Source: Rhodopirellula sp. P2 (GTDB taxonomy: Bacteria; Planctomycetota; Planctomycetia; Pirellulales; Pirellulaceae). From it: 64,000 nt of DNA. This document shows, one piece after another, positions 46,375 to 56,504 of the stretch (positions within the stretch are counted from its first letter, which is position 1; the number at the start of each line of letters is the position of its first letter). Where the stretch lies: contig NZ_CP118225.1 of assembly GCF_028768465.1 (NCBI RefSeq), positions 4,631,001 to 4,695,000 of the forward strand. The letters run 5' to 3'. A program made the position numbers and the translations under genes. Below the pieces are notes generated by a model. The model was not told the DNA's origin. It was given only the letters and a program-made list of their open reading frames with translations, and did not search any database.

Positions 46375-48948
46375 TCAGAAATCGCTGCGAGCAAAGTAGA
46401 CGCAGCTCAAGGTGAGCATCACTGCAATGAATACACCGCAGCTGATGATGGGCGTGGCGATTCCATAGCGGACCACTTCCCCCGCCTCCATGTCGCCACC
46501 ACCAACGATGAACGCCTTTTTGCCAGAGACCATCCCTGCGGTTGTGTCCCCCAATGCAAGCACCTGAGGCGTCAGCAATTCCAGCAACCCAATTCCATAC
46601 CGGTCGACTCGACGCCAAAATGATCGTTTCGGTTCAATGCTGCGAACCACATTCAGGTCAGCGGACTTCGCCTGGCTGTTGACATGAAATTCACTGACTC
46701 GGTCCACGTCATGAGCGATGACCAACTGGACCACCGATGAGTCCGGCGTGAACTCCACCATCGCTGTTTCAATCTCGTCCACCGGGAGTGTCGCGATCAC
46801 ATGCAACCGATGAGTTTCCGAATCCGGCTGATCACCTGCATTTTCGATCACGCGAAGCAGATGCCCGCTGCCCTCCGTAGTCACAACCAAAAACAGGTCC
46901 TCCGCGACAGCGTGCAGTGATAGTGGCGCGATGTCGTCGGGCCAATCGCCAACGAAGAACTCAGTCAGATCCTTCGTGTTGAACACGCGAGCCACTTCAT
47001 CACCAGTGCTGGCGATGACAAATCGGTTCGAGGCGGCCAACACGGGAGGCAAAGGCGTGTCCGAGCGAGGCAAATCCGCGGTGAGATCCCGCTGCCACAC
47101 ATTCTCTGTCGGACTGCCATCGGGCACCAACTGTTGCAATTGGCTTCCATTGAGAATCAGTAACCGCGTCGATTCACGTGCCTCCCCGCCTTTCAAATCA
47201 GTTGAGTCCAAGGGGACTGCCAGCCGAATTGGAGGACTCAGAGCCACATTTCGCGGCAGGATCGAAACGAATTCTTCCGTGGCGCCTCCTTGCATCGTCA
47301 CGAGGGTACTCAACCAGGCGCCAATGGAGTCAGCTGATTGCCCCCGCGGGGATCGGCCGTCCGGATCGCCTTCGCTGTCAGCGTCCGAATCATCCGCTTC
47401 GTCTTGGAGCTTCTTGCCAATCGACGAGAGGATGTCCTTGTTTTGAGTGATCAACAAATCCGCCGTGTTGACCGCCAAGGTCTGTCCGGATCCGGACTTC
47501 CCCGTCAATCCGATTGGAATCAAACGTTCCGTCGCGGTTGGCAATCGCAGTCCCGGTTGTGGTTTCCAATCGTTGTCGCGTGCCAACACGATCAGATCGA
47601 GCGAACCGGAGCCGAATGGATTGAATTTTCCATTGCGAATTCTTGCCGTCAGAACATGGTCGTCATCAATCGCAACGGGCCGCAACACGCGATCATTGGA
47701 CATCGCTTTGCTCTCGATCACAGGCACCCACTGCTGTTGAGCCTCGTCCATCCGGTTCAACCCGCCGCCGTTGGTGACCGCGATCAAATCCTCTCCCGCT
47801 CGAACCAGGCCGGAAATGCGTTCCGGCTGAACAATTCGAGTGTCAAACACACCCGCGATAATACTGAACACGAGGCAGATCGCGGCCAATGCTCCCGCCG
47901 CTGCAATCGAAATGATGGGGGAACGCCACTTCAATCCAGCCGGCACAGACACGCTGAAGAAAACAGCGAACAGAAACACAGCGACGGGAATGCACCACAG
48001 AATCCTGGGGTTCCAGATCTCCAGGCGCATTCCCGCGATCAGATACAGACCGATGACCAATTGAGCCACGCATAGAAACACGAAGGCACACCCCCCCACG
48101 AACTTCGCCAGCAACAAGGCCGAACGCGAGACGGGTTTGCTGAGCAACAGATGCAACGACCCGGTCTGCAACATGTCCGGAATCATGGACGCGGTAACCA
48201 GGACGCCGAGGAAGACCAGCACGAACCCGAGCAACCAGTGAACCAAGGTTGGAATCACAAATTGATTGAACAACGATTCAAACTGAGTTCGATCGATTTC
48301 AAATCCGGTTGGAAAATCCAACGTCCCATAGGTCAACAACACCGAGCGTGCACTGCGGGCCTCGAAGACCCCTGGTAAAGCGGCCTCGATCCGAAGTCTG
48401 GCCCGACGCCGAATCAGCGAATCAGACAGTTCCTCCGCCGGCTTTTCATCCAGTTCACGCAACTCGCGAAGTCGAACGGTTTCCTGCCAGGCTTCGGCGT
48501 CGTACCAGTGACGCGAATCCGAGGGCCCCTCGGCCGTTTCGCCCGACTCTGCTTCGATTTCTGGCGCGTTGGTGGCGAGTCTGAATTCTTGCTCGATCAA
48601 CTCGTTCAAGGCATCCGTCAGCATTGGCAAAGGAATCCGAACCTCGTCGCCTTCCCCCACGCGCTGAAGCTTCCGCGAAAGCTCTTCTGGCATCGAGGCC
48701 GCGATTCGTCCTAGCGGAGCATCCTTCTGATCCGGGTCGACCATGCCCTGCGCCAGCATCGCCTTCATTCGTGTCCCGTTGTAGACGTCGAAGAAGCGAA
48801 ACGTGGTGGTGTAATCTTCGCGAACGCCGATGGGAGCCAGCATGGCCAGCAGGATCCAGATGGCCAGCATCGCTGCCCACAAAACTCGCGACGCCATCGC
48901 GGCATGAAACGAATCCCAAACGACGGCGAAATAGGGTCGCCAATTCAA
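46375..48948 (-). CDS. ABC-2-like permease with very large extracytoplasmic domain
   Basis: 857 residues. The start is taken as TTG at 48948, because GGAGAG lies just before it and the reading frame further upstream is inside the ATPase gene. Helix 1 is at about 19-42, then an acidic segment to 220. Helices follow at about 230-253, 277-306, 315-337 and 343-368. A soluble domain of some 455 residues with repeated strand patterns (GEDLIAVTNGGGLNRM, HVLTARIRNGKF, FVIASTGDEVARVFN) suggests a beta-propeller, before a final helix at about 830-852. LQTGSLHLLLSKPVSRSALLLAK is the ABC-2 coupling-type loop. It is encoded right after its ATPase. The substrate is unknown. Confidence 0.82.
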   Translation of the reverse strand: MNWRPYFAVVWDSFHAAMASRVLWAAMLAIWILLAMLAPIGVREDYTTTFRFFDVYNGTRMKAMLAQGMVDPDQKDAPLGRIAASMPEELSRKLQRVGEGDEVRIPLPMLTDALNELIEQEFRLATNAPEIEAESGETAEGPSDSRHWYDAEAWQETVRLRELRELDEKPAEELSDSLIRRRARLRIEAALPGVFEARSARSVLLTYGTLDFPTGFEIDRTQFESLFNQFVIPTLVHWLLGFVLVFLGVLVTASMIPDMLQTGSLHLLLSKPVSRSALLLAKFVGGCAFVFLCVAQLVIGLYLIAGMRLEIWNPRILWCIPVAVFLFAVFFSVSVPAGLKWRSPIISIAAAGALAAICLVFSIIAGVFDTRIVQPERISGLVRAGEDLIAVTNGGGLNRMDEAQQQWVPVIESKAMSNDRVLRPVAIDDDHVLTARIRNGKFNPFGSGSLDLIVLARDNDWKPQPGLRLPTATERLIPIGLTGKSGSGQTLAVNTADLLITQNKDILSSIGKKLQDEADDSDADSEGDPDGRSPRGQSADSIGAWLSTLVTMQGGATEEFVSILPRNVALSPPIRLAVPLDSTDLKGGEARESTRLLILNGSQLQQLVPDGSPTENVWQRDLTADLPRSDTPLPPVLAASNRFVIASTGDEVARVFNTKDLTEFFVGDWPDDIAPLSLHAVAEDLFLVVTTEGSGHLLRVIENAGDQPDSETHRLHVIATLPVDEIETAMVEFTPDSSVVQLVIAHDVDRVSEFHVNSQAKSADLNVVRSIEPKRSFWRRVDRYGIGLLELLTPQVLALGDTTAGMVSGKKAFIVGGGDMEAGEVVRYGIATPIISCGVFIAVMLTLSCVYFARSDF

Positions 48949-49021
48949 TGCATCTCTCCAGCGATCGTTTTCAAAGTAGATGGTGACAGCAACGGCGGGC
49001 CAAGGAAAAAGATCATCAGCA

Positions 49022-50104
49022 TCACGGCGTCGGGTCGGCGTCACGGCCGGGCAAACCGGCTTGTTGAACCAATCGCATGAACGTGTGTTCGAGAGTGTGT
49101 CGATGCGGTTGCAGGGTGACGATCGAGCCATCCAGGCTGCGCACCACATCCACACTCGCGTCGACGTCGGCTTGTTCGTCGCAGTCCAATTGGACACGCC
49201 AAAGATCATTCGATTCCTTCGAACGGACCAACTGCCAAGCGGAATCGGTCGACACCATTGGCTGCAGATGCTCCTGCAACGTTTCCAACTTGGAACGGTC
49301 CAGTTCAATCTCCATGTGAATCGTCATCGCCGACTGGGAGACTTCCATCCCGGGACCGCTCAAGTTGTTGATCGGTCCCGACGCCAGCACGCGGCCCTTG
49401 GCCATGATCGCCAGGTGCGTGCACACCAATTCCACCTCGTGCAGAATGTGACTGTTCATCAAGATCGTTTTGCCAGCGTCTCGCAAACGTTCAATCACTT
49501 GACGCACCTCGGACCGCCCCACGGGATCCAAGCCATCGGTGGGTTCATCCAGCACCAACAGATCGGGATCGTGCATCAAGGCTTGAGCCAGTCCCAATCG
49601 CTGCAACATGCCTTTGCTGAACTGCCGCACCGGTTCGCGATCTCGACCGGCAAGTCCGACCAACTCCAACAACTCGTCGCTGCGTCGGCGGATTGTCGCG
49701 CCGTCGAGTCCACTCAGTCGACCGTAATACTTCAGTGCTGTCCGAGCAGTGTGGTGCCGATCAACTCGCAACGACTCAGGCAGATACCCGACTCGACGAC
49801 GAGCCGCTGCCGATCCGGCTGGCAAACCAAACAAACTGGCGGTTCCACCGGAGGATCGGATCACTCCCAGCAAGATTTTGATCAATGTCGTTTTGCCAGC
49901 CCCGTTGGGACCCAGCAGACCGAAGACTTGACCGGCATCCGCGTTCAGAGTGACTCCCGAGAGAGCATGCACGTGAGCGGAACGCCGCCAGCTTCCGCGA
50001 TAGGTTTTCTGCAGCCCGTTGACGGACACAATCGTTCCATCTTTCACGGGCATTTCGAGAGACGCGGCAACGCTCTCGGCTGGATCGGAGGCGAAAGAAC
50101 TCAC
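49022..50104 (-). CDS. ABC transporter ATPase (ABC-2/CcmA type)
   Basis: 360 residues. The GTG at 50104 is chosen because it overlaps the stop of the preceding gene (GTGA, 50104-50101). Walker A LLGPNGAGKTT, signature FSKGMLQRLGLAQAL, Walker B LLVLDEPTDGLDP and H-loop MNSHIL. A C-terminal extension of about 110 residues (MEIELDRSKLETLQEHL onward) follows the ATPase core. It is the partner of the permease gene that starts 73 bases downstream. Transport direction is probably export, as for other ABC-2 type proteins. Confidence 0.92.
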   Translation of the reverse strand: MSSFASDPAESVAASLEMPVKDGTIVSVNGLQKTYRGSWRRSAHVHALSGVTLNADAGQVFGLLGPNGAGKTTLIKILLGVIRSSGGTASLFGLPAGSAAARRRVGYLPESLRVDRHHTARTALKYYGRLSGLDGATIRRRSDELLELVGLAGRDREPVRQFSKGMLQRLGLAQALMHDPDLLVLDEPTDGLDPVGRSEVRQVIERLRDAGKTILMNSHILHEVELVCTHLAIMAKGRVLASGPINNLSGPGMEVSQSAMTIHMEIELDRSKLETLQEHLQPMVSTDSAWQLVRSKESNDLWRVQLDCDEQADVDASVDVVRSLDGSIVTLQPHRHTLEHTFMRLVQQAGLPGRDADPTP

Positions 50105-50547
50105 GCCAGCAGATTCTTCAGCGTCAGCAAGAACAACGTCAAAGCAGCCACCGCCATCATCGCGGCCAAGAACAAACGATTCGCTGGGTGTCGCCACGAA
50201 GGGCCGCTGACCTCGCGATCGTACAGGGAACGAAAGCCTTCGCGTTCCTGAGGGGTATCAAAAACCCCGTCTTCAACCAATTCCTGCAGCCCGAACTGGA
50301 TTTGATACTCGACGACTCCAAACACGTCTTGCCGGTGATGGCCGTCGTCAACGCCTTTGCCTTCGAAGTACCAAAGTTGGTTGCCGAACTGATTCTCGGA
50401 CTCAGCCCGGTCGTCGACACATTGCAAGCGAACGATCTCACTGGTGTCCGGGCAGAACTTTGCCTTCGCGAGCGCACGGACGCTGTCCAGACGAACCTGC
50501 TGGAGCGTTCTTTCGGAATATTGTCGTTGCTGCGTTTCGGCACGCAT
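50101..50547 (-). CDS. Hypothetical C-terminally anchored membrane protein of the ABC operon
   Basis: 148 residues. ATG at 50547 with GGAG and AGGATC upstream; a GTG eleven codons earlier lacks such a site. The soluble part has FCPDTSEIVRLQCVDDRAE and YFEGKGVDDGHHRQDVFG. The C-terminal helix (NRLFLAAMMAVAALTLFLL) anchors it in the membrane. No family recognised. Overlap with the ATPase start shows it belongs to the transporter operon, as the first gene, and may be a regulator or partner of the permease. Confidence 0.75.
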   Translation of the reverse strand: MRAETQQRQYSERTLQQVRLDSVRALAKAKFCPDTSEIVRLQCVDDRAESENQFGNQLWYFEGKGVDDGHHRQDVFGVVEYQIQFGLQELVEDGVFDTPQEREGFRSLYDREVSGPSWRHPANRLFLAAMMAVAALTLFLLTLKNLLA

Positions 50548-50923
50548 GATCCTATCTCCGCGTGGCAATGAAGAAGACACTTGGTCTTCATGAGAATCAT
50601 TATTGCCGGTTGGGCAACTGCCGTCATGGTCGGAGTCCCACTTTTGAAGAAGTTTTGACTCATTTTTGTCTTGTCACGATCTGCCACCCACCCCGCGGTG
50701 TGGCAGCCTGTCACGACCACCATCCTCACCTCGCACACCTTCGGAGGCTGGATTCGTAGACGACCGGCCCATTCCAACAGGCGTTCGGGCTTGCCCCGCC
50801 GGCCAGACACCCGTTCCCCGGATCCAATCTTTGGCAGGCTTCTTCGGTGCAACGAAGAACGCTGCTATCTTGCTGCAGAATCCTTCGCAGTTGCGGACCT
50901 GAGCGTCCCAGCTCACCGGGAAT
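50548..50923. other. Divergent intergenic region between the ABC operon and an orphan kinase
   Basis: No gene seen. It holds promoters for both directions. A Fur-box-like sequence is at 50591-50605 (listed separately). No intrinsic terminator seen. Confidence 0.5.
50591..50605. promoter_or_regulatory. Fur-box-like 7-1-7 dyad upstream of the ABC operon
   Basis: TGAGAATCATTATTG matches the 7-1-7 Fur consensus TGATAAT-n-ATTATCA at 11 of 14 positions. It lies 44 bases upstream of the small membrane protein start. A match of this quality could arise by chance. No iron or zinc gene is in the window. Confidence 0.3.
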
Positions 50924-52054
50924 GTGAAGAACCAAGTGTCTGGTTCAATTTCAACTCGCCTTGCAAAGGACACGGTCATCGTCTCGCCCATTTCGAACCG
51001 CCCGTTGACCCTGCGAACGCCCGTCACTCTGGGCGTGGTGTTGATTGTCTTGGTCGTTTTGCTGACCGCCGTTTGGATCAGCGGAACGGTTTGGGGCGCC
51101 GTCCGCAACGATTCCACCTCGGGCATGTTCTGGGTGATGCTCGGTGCCGGGGCCCCGCTCTTGATCGCGGTTCTGGCCGGAGTCATCGCTTACCTGACCC
51201 TGTCGGTCAAAGCGTTCAATTTGAATCGTCGGCAATCCAACTTCATCGACTCCGTCACCCATGAACTCAAAAGCCCGATTGCGTCGCTCAAACTGTACCT
51301 GCAAACGATGACCCGTCATGACGTCAGCGTGGAACAACAGAAGGAGTTCCACCTCATCATGCTGGAAGACGTGGAACGTTTGGACAGTCTCATCAATCAC
51401 CTCCTCGATGTCGCTCGAGTTGACCGGGGAGGCGAAGCGTACGAGGCCTGCGATTTGTCACTGGACACCGTGCTTTCCAAGTGCGCCCAAGGAGCCTGTG
51501 TGCGATACAAACTGCCTCCTGAAACAGTCCGCGTGAAATGCCCGCCCATTCTCGTGCACGCTCCCGTCATCCAAATTGAAATTCTGTTTCGCAACTTGAT
51601 CGACAACGCCATCAAATACGGTGGCTCGCCTCCCAAGGTGGAGTTGACCGCGGTCTGTGCCGCCTCGGGAGACATCACCGTTTCCGTTTTGGACAACGGC
51701 ACGGGAATCCCTGCCAACCTGCGTCGCAAAGTCTTCGGGCGATTCGTCCGCCTGGGCAGTGAACTGGAACGCAGCCAACAAGGCACCGGGTTGGGCCTGT
51801 ACCTGGTTCGCAACATCACCCACGCCATGGGTGGCCGCATCAACATCCAAGACGGTCACTGGGACGTCTCGACCGAATCCGCCGACAATTCCCAGTCGGC
51901 CACATCCGAAGCAGACACGCCCGGAACCGCCCCCCAGTCATGCCAACAGGGAACACGCATCGATGTCACGTTGCCCAATGGCAAACTGGCTGAGCCCAAG
52001 ACTCCGCCTGACTCACCACCCCCGGACGACGCACCGGACGCGGCAGAAAAGTAG
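50924..52054 (+). CDS. Orphan sensor histidine kinase with two helices
   Basis: 376 residues, GTG start at 50924. Helices at about 34-58 and 67-97 have almost no loop between them, so sensing is intramembrane or via a partner. Phosphoacceptor H113 in DSVTHELKSPIAS; ATPase boxes LFRNLIDNAIKYGG, SVLDNGTGIPANLR and GTGLGLYLVRNITHAMGG. A Pro/Glu-rich tail follows. No response regulator is adjacent. The large ATPase gene starts 184 bases downstream on the same strand. Confidence 0.9.
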   Translation: MKNQVSGSISTRLAKDTVIVSPISNRPLTLRTPVTLGVVLIVLVVLLTAVWISGTVWGAVRNDSTSGMFWVMLGAGAPLLIAVLAGVIAYLTLSVKAFNLNRRQSNFIDSVTHELKSPIASLKLYLQTMTRHDVSVEQQKEFHLIMLEDVERLDSLINHLLDVARVDRGGEAYEACDLSLDTVLSKCAQGACVRYKLPPETVRVKCPPILVHAPVIQIEILFRNLIDNAIKYGGSPPKVELTAVCAASGDITVSVLDNGTGIPANLRRKVFGRFVRLGSELERSQQGTGLGLYLVRNITHAMGGRINIQDGHWDVSTESADNSQSATSEADTPGTAPQSCQQGTRIDVTLPNGKLAEPKTPPDSPPPDDAPDAAEK

Positions 52055-52238
52055 CAGTGGAACAATCACTCATCATGCAACGATGAAAGCTGCTGGCTCA
52101 AACGCTGGTTGCAACCGCGGGGACCTTTGGGACTGACTGCGCAACTCTTCTTGAACGCTCAAACTTCATCCGTCTGGTTTTGATTTCGATCGCCTCCCAA
52201 ACGCGCCAGGTGCGCCGGATTGGAGTAGAATCGAAACC

Positions 52239-55200
52239 ATGAAAGACTCTGCTGTTTCGCCTGCACTGCTGTTTGCTCCGGAACGCCAACGCCGTCTGCT
52301 TCATGGATTGATCCAACGCGTTGCGGCTTCCCGAGAAGAACATTCTCGATTGGTTCGCCAACAAGGCGACCAACATGCGGACATCGAACAGCGTTTGACA
52401 GACCAACTCGCTGCCGTCAAGCAGAACTGCCACACCGATCGCATCAACACGCTCAGGCAGTGGGACATCGCGCAGGAACAAATGATCGCCGCGTACGAGG
52501 TGGCGACGCTGCAGACGCGAGACCAGCTGCGACGATGCGGCGTCCGTTTCCGACGGCAGCTCGCCGAAGACGAGGCGGTGATCCATGGCAAGGTTGAGAA
52601 GCGACTGATCGCGATCAAGAACCAGTACAACGCCCGCAAGGATCAGCCGAAGAAGCTCGCCGCGAAAGAACATCATCAGCTCGACGCTGCTCTTGCGGAA
52701 TCAAACGAAGACATTGAGTGGGCTCGGGCGCTGACGCTCCGCCGACTCAACCGATTGCTCGATGTCCAAACGCCCAGCGATCTGTACGCTGAATTTGGTG
52801 AAGCCCCACCGCACAAGGTGGAAGACGCGCTGGAACTCATCCGCCGACAGAACCGTCGCTTGAAGGCCACCGTCTCTGAGATGCAAACGGGATTCGCCGC
52901 GCATGTGGTGGACGCGGTGTACTACCTGCCCTCGCTGGTCGCAGTGCTGCTGTTGATTTTTTCTGGCACCTCGATCTTGCTGAAAGCGGAACCGCTCATT
53001 CACTACTTGATCGGTTCCGTCATCGTTTCCGGTTTGATCGGGTTCACGTGCTACCTGATCTTGATGTGGCCGTTGCGGAAGATGACTCGGTCTTTGCACC
53101 CTGCGACCGAACGAATTCGCTTGGCATCGCAAGACGCTGTGCTGCAGGCCAAACGAATTTCGACAGCCGCCGCCAAGAAAACCAGCCAGGAACTGATCCT
53201 GCAACGTGACTCGCACATCAAGGAGGCTCAACAGTGGCAACAGAACCAACTCCAGGACCTCCGCGAAGACCTGGCCGCAAAACAGGTCGCCGAAGAAGCA
53301 CGGCTGAAGGACCAGTTGAAGCGAATTGAGGAACAGTTCCAAACCAGCTTCGCGGATCTTCAACAATCGATGCGTGAACGGGCAAATCAAACGGCCACCG
53401 ACATCTCCCAAAAGCTCAGCCAATCGGATGCGGCGGCGGGCCAAACCCTGCAAGCCGTGGCGGAACAGCACCGCCACACCTTGGAATCACTGGCGCAACG
53501 ATTGCAATCTGGCATGCATCGCGGGCTGATGCGAATCCTCGCTGCCAATGATTTGGTCGAGTATCGGTATCCACACTGGGACGAATTGCTTTCCAATCCT
53601 CCCCCGCAACATCCTGGCATCGATTTCCTGCCGCTGGGATCGATCCGGTTGGGAAATCGCCTGAAGCAGCAATTCGATTCGGCTCTGGGATACGACACTT
53701 CTCATCATTTGGAGAGAACCGGTGACCCCCACGACGAAGCTGACATTCTGAATCGGTTGCAAGTTCCCGACACGATGCCGATCGCAATGCACCGGAGAAA
53801 CCATTCCGGCGTGATCATCGAGGCGCCCACTGCACACATCGAGGATGCAATCAACATTGCGCATCAGATGCTCTGGCGTTTGCTCAGCGCTGCCCCACCC
53901 GGCCAAGCTCGTGTGACTCTGATTGATCCAGCTGGTCGAGGACAAAACTTCTCCAGTTTCCTCGCTTTGGCAGATCACGCCCCCAGCCTGATTCACCACC
54001 GCGTCTGGACTCAGGGCGACCAAATCACAGCTCGGATCGCAGACATCAGTCAGCATGCTGAAAACATTTTGCAGTCCTGTCTGAGGGACCAGTACAAACG
54101 CTTGGAAGACTACAACGAGGTGGCTGGTTCGCTGGCGCAACCCTACGAAGCGATCGCCGCAGTCGGATTTCCTGACGGGCTGTCTCGCGAGGCCCATTCG
54201 CACCTGGCATCACTCATCCGCAGTGGAATTCGTTGCGGTGTGTTCGTGATTCTGGTCGTGGACAACAAACACGAATGGCCGGCGGACATGCCGATGTTTG
54301 ACCATCCCAATTTGCTGCGTCTGAAGTACGGCGATGCAGGGTTGGATACCGGCGAGGAAACGGCTCGCAAAGACCCGTCGGTTGCCTTTGATGGAATCGA
54401 TCGTTCCAGTTTGAACGGCGAACCCGTGCAACCCAACGAAGATGGCATCATCCCAATCGGCAGCAAGCGTCGTGTTCGAATGTTGGATGAGGGCCTGACC
54501 GCCGGCCATTGGCGGTTGCTCAACGCGGGATTGGACGAATTCGAATTCTGGCCCGCTCCACCGCCAATGCCCCAAGACCGCTCGGCACTGATCCAGCGCA
54601 TCGGGCGACTGGCCCAGGAAGCCTCTCGCGTCATCGTGCCGTTGACCTCGTTGCTGCCCGAAGAACGCATCCCGACAGCGGATCACACCAGCACGGCCGC
54701 TGACGGTCTGAACATCGTCATTGGCAGCTCCGGGGCAGGACGGCACCGGTCACTCGATTTGGGCGAGGGTGTTCGGCAACATGTTCTGATCGCCGGTAAA
54801 ACGGGCTCGGGCAAGAGCACGCTGCTGCACAGCATCGTCACGTCCGGCGCAGCGATGTACTCCCCCGATGAATTGCAATTCTATCTGTTGGATTTCAAGA
54901 AGGGCGTTGAATTCAAGATCTACGCCGATGCCAAACTACCTCACGCTCGCGTCATTGGCATTGAAAGCGAACGCGAATTTGGACGCAGTGTCCTGCAACG
55001 ACTCGATTCAGAGATGACCACCCGAGGCGAATTGTTCCGGGCCGCGGGCGTCCAGGAACTGGGTGCCTATCGGCGAACCTGCCCTGCCAAAGTCATGCCC
55101 CGTTTGATGCTGGTCGTCGACGAATTTCAAGAGCTGTTCACCCGGGACGACACGCTGGCATCTGACTGCACCGCGCTTTTGGATCGGCTCGTTCGGCAAG

Positions 55201-56474
55201 GCCGCTCGTTTGGAATCCACGTTGTTCTCAGCAGTCAATCGTTGGCTGGTGCCAACAGTCTCCCGCGGGCCACGCTGGGACAAATGGCGGTTCGAATCGC
55301 GATGCAGTGCAGCGAAGCCGATGCCGCCTTGATCTTGTCCGATGACAACACCGCGGCTCGATTGATCTCCCGCCCTGGTGAAGCAATCTACAACGATGCC
55401 AGTGGTCTGGTCGAAGGCAACCAGCCCTTCCAAGTCGCTTACTTGGAAACCGCTGAACAAGTTCAACTTCTCAATGAAGTTGGCCAGCGAGATGAAGCCT
55501 GGAATCGGGAACTCGGCGCCGCCGTGGTTTTCGAAGGCAACCGACCAGGTCGTTTCACGGCTGAAATGGCACGCCAAGCCATCGACGCTTCACAGCCCTC
55601 TGACACGCTGGTCGGATTGCTGGGGGAAGCCGTTGAACTCGGCCCGCCCTGCGCCTTGCGATTCCAATCCAACACAGGTCGCAACGCCTTGCTGATCGGG
55701 TCGGCTCGCAATCGGCCCAGCGTCCTGAGCTGCATCATTGCGTCCGCGAAGGCTCATCGTCCAGAGCTCGCCTTGGTCTTGTTTGATGGTTCCCGAGCCG
55801 AAGAAGGTGACTCGGTCGCGCAGTGGACGCAACAGCATGATGTGGACGCACAAATCATCCGGACTCGTGACGCTGAGACCGCCATGATTCAGCTGGCTCA
55901 ATTCGTGGGCACCCGACTGGGCAAACCCACCCAGGAAGCGTCGACCACTGACGAACTTGGCACTCCCGCCCCTGCGTTCAGCCTCGATTCGACTGGCACC
56001 CTGGTTTCCGCTAAGAACCAAGCGAACGACGTTTCCCCCATTGAGAATCTGCCGCTAAGCAACGACACGCCCCTGTTGGTCGTGCTCGATGGCCTGGATC
56101 GGTTCCGCGACCTCCGTCAGTCGGAATCGATGAACTTCTCGTTGGACGCCGCCAGCCAAATCTCTGGTTGCGATGCGTTGCAAACCGTGCTTCGTGAGGG
56201 CCCCGCCGTCAACGTGTTTGTCATCGCGAGTTTGCCCTCGGCAGAGACATTGAATCGCTGGTTGCCCCGTCAAAGCCATCATGATCTGGAATTGCGTCTG
56301 GTCGGGCCGCTCAATGCCGGCGACTCTTCGCTTCTGATCGATTCCCCCGCCGCGGCCGATCTCTCTGCCGCCACGATGATTTTGTACGATGATTCCGATG
56401 GGCGAATGACAAAATTCCGGTTGTGCGACCCGCCCTCGTCAGGAGAATTGACGTCGTTGTTGGCGACAACTTGA
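52239..56474 (+). CDS. Membrane-anchored coiled-coil FtsK/SpoIIIE-type ATPase
   Basis: 1411 residues. Residues about 15-220 and 290-430 are long coiled coils (heptads rich in Gln, Arg, Glu and Ala) flanking a pair of helices at about 228-250 and 258-282. Residues about 440-800 are globular and unrecognised. The FtsK/SpoIIIE ATPase follows: Walker A G853-K-T-G-S-G-K-S, FYLLDFKKGVEFKIYA, and Walker B LMLVVDEFQELF at about 957-968 with the SSQSLAGANSLP sensor region. A second ATPase-like module (about 1140-1411) has no Lys in its P-loop position (LLIGSARNRPSV) but a Walker-B-like LLVVLDGLDRF. This layout resembles EccC/EssC-type type VII motors with inactive distal ATPases. The partner is the small gene that follows. 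Confidence 0.8.
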   Translation: MKDSAVSPALLFAPERQRRLLHGLIQRVAASREEHSRLVRQQGDQHADIEQRLTDQLAAVKQNCHTDRINTLRQWDIAQEQMIAAYEVATLQTRDQLRRCGVRFRRQLAEDEAVIHGKVEKRLIAIKNQYNARKDQPKKLAAKEHHQLDAALAESNEDIEWARALTLRRLNRLLDVQTPSDLYAEFGEAPPHKVEDALELIRRQNRRLKATVSEMQTGFAAHVVDAVYYLPSLVAVLLLIFSGTSILLKAEPLIHYLIGSVIVSGLIGFTCYLILMWPLRKMTRSLHPATERIRLASQDAVLQAKRISTAAAKKTSQELILQRDSHIKEAQQWQQNQLQDLREDLAAKQVAEEARLKDQLKRIEEQFQTSFADLQQSMRERANQTATDISQKLSQSDAAAGQTLQAVAEQHRHTLESLAQRLQSGMHRGLMRILAANDLVEYRYPHWDELLSNPPPQHPGIDFLPLGSIRLGNRLKQQFDSALGYDTSHHLERTGDPHDEADILNRLQVPDTMPIAMHRRNHSGVIIEAPTAHIEDAINIAHQMLWRLLSAAPPGQARVTLIDPAGRGQNFSSFLALADHAPSLIHHRVWTQGDQITARIADISQHAENILQSCLRDQYKRLEDYNEVAGSLAQPYEAIAAVGFPDGLSREAHSHLASLIRSGIRCGVFVILVVDNKHEWPADMPMFDHPNLLRLKYGDAGLDTGEETARKDPSVAFDGIDRSSLNGEPVQPNEDGIIPIGSKRRVRMLDEGLTAGHWRLLNAGLDEFEFWPAPPPMPQDRSALIQRIGRLAQEASRVIVPLTSLLPEERIPTADHTSTAADGLNIVIGSSGAGRHRSLDLGEGVRQHVLIAGKTGSGKSTLLHSIVTSGAAMYSPDELQFYLLDFKKGVEFKIYADAKLPHARVIGIESEREFGRSVLQRLDSEMTTRGELFRAAGVQELGAYRRTCPAKVMPRLMLVVDEFQELFTRDDTLASDCTALLDRLVRQGRSFGIHVVLSSQSLAGANSLPRATLGQMAVRIAMQCSEADAALILSDDNTAARLISRPGEAIYNDASGLVEGNQPFQVAYLETAEQVQLLNEVGQRDEAWNRELGAAVVFEGNRPGRFTAEMARQAIDASQPSDTLVGLLGEAVELGPPCALRFQSNTGRNALLIGSARNRPSVLSCIIASAKAHRPELALVLFDGSRAEEGDSVAQWTQQHDVDAQIIRTRDAETAMIQLAQFVGTRLGKPTQEASTTDELGTPAPAFSLDSTGTLVSAKNQANDVSPIENLPLSNDTPLLVVLDGLDRFRDLRQSESMNFSLDAASQISGCDALQTVLREGPAVNVFVIASLPSAETLNRWLPRQSHHDLELRLVGPLNAGDSSLLIDSPAAADLSAATMILYDDSDGRMTKFRLCDPPSSGELTSLLATT

Positions 56475-56504
56475 CTCTCCATTTTTCTCGTTCGGAATGT
56501 TCTC

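Noticed and set aside
48980-50251. 423-codon plus-strand frame opposite the ABC ATPase
   Set aside because: Antisense to a clear ATPase; Gln/His/Arg-rich shadow sequence.
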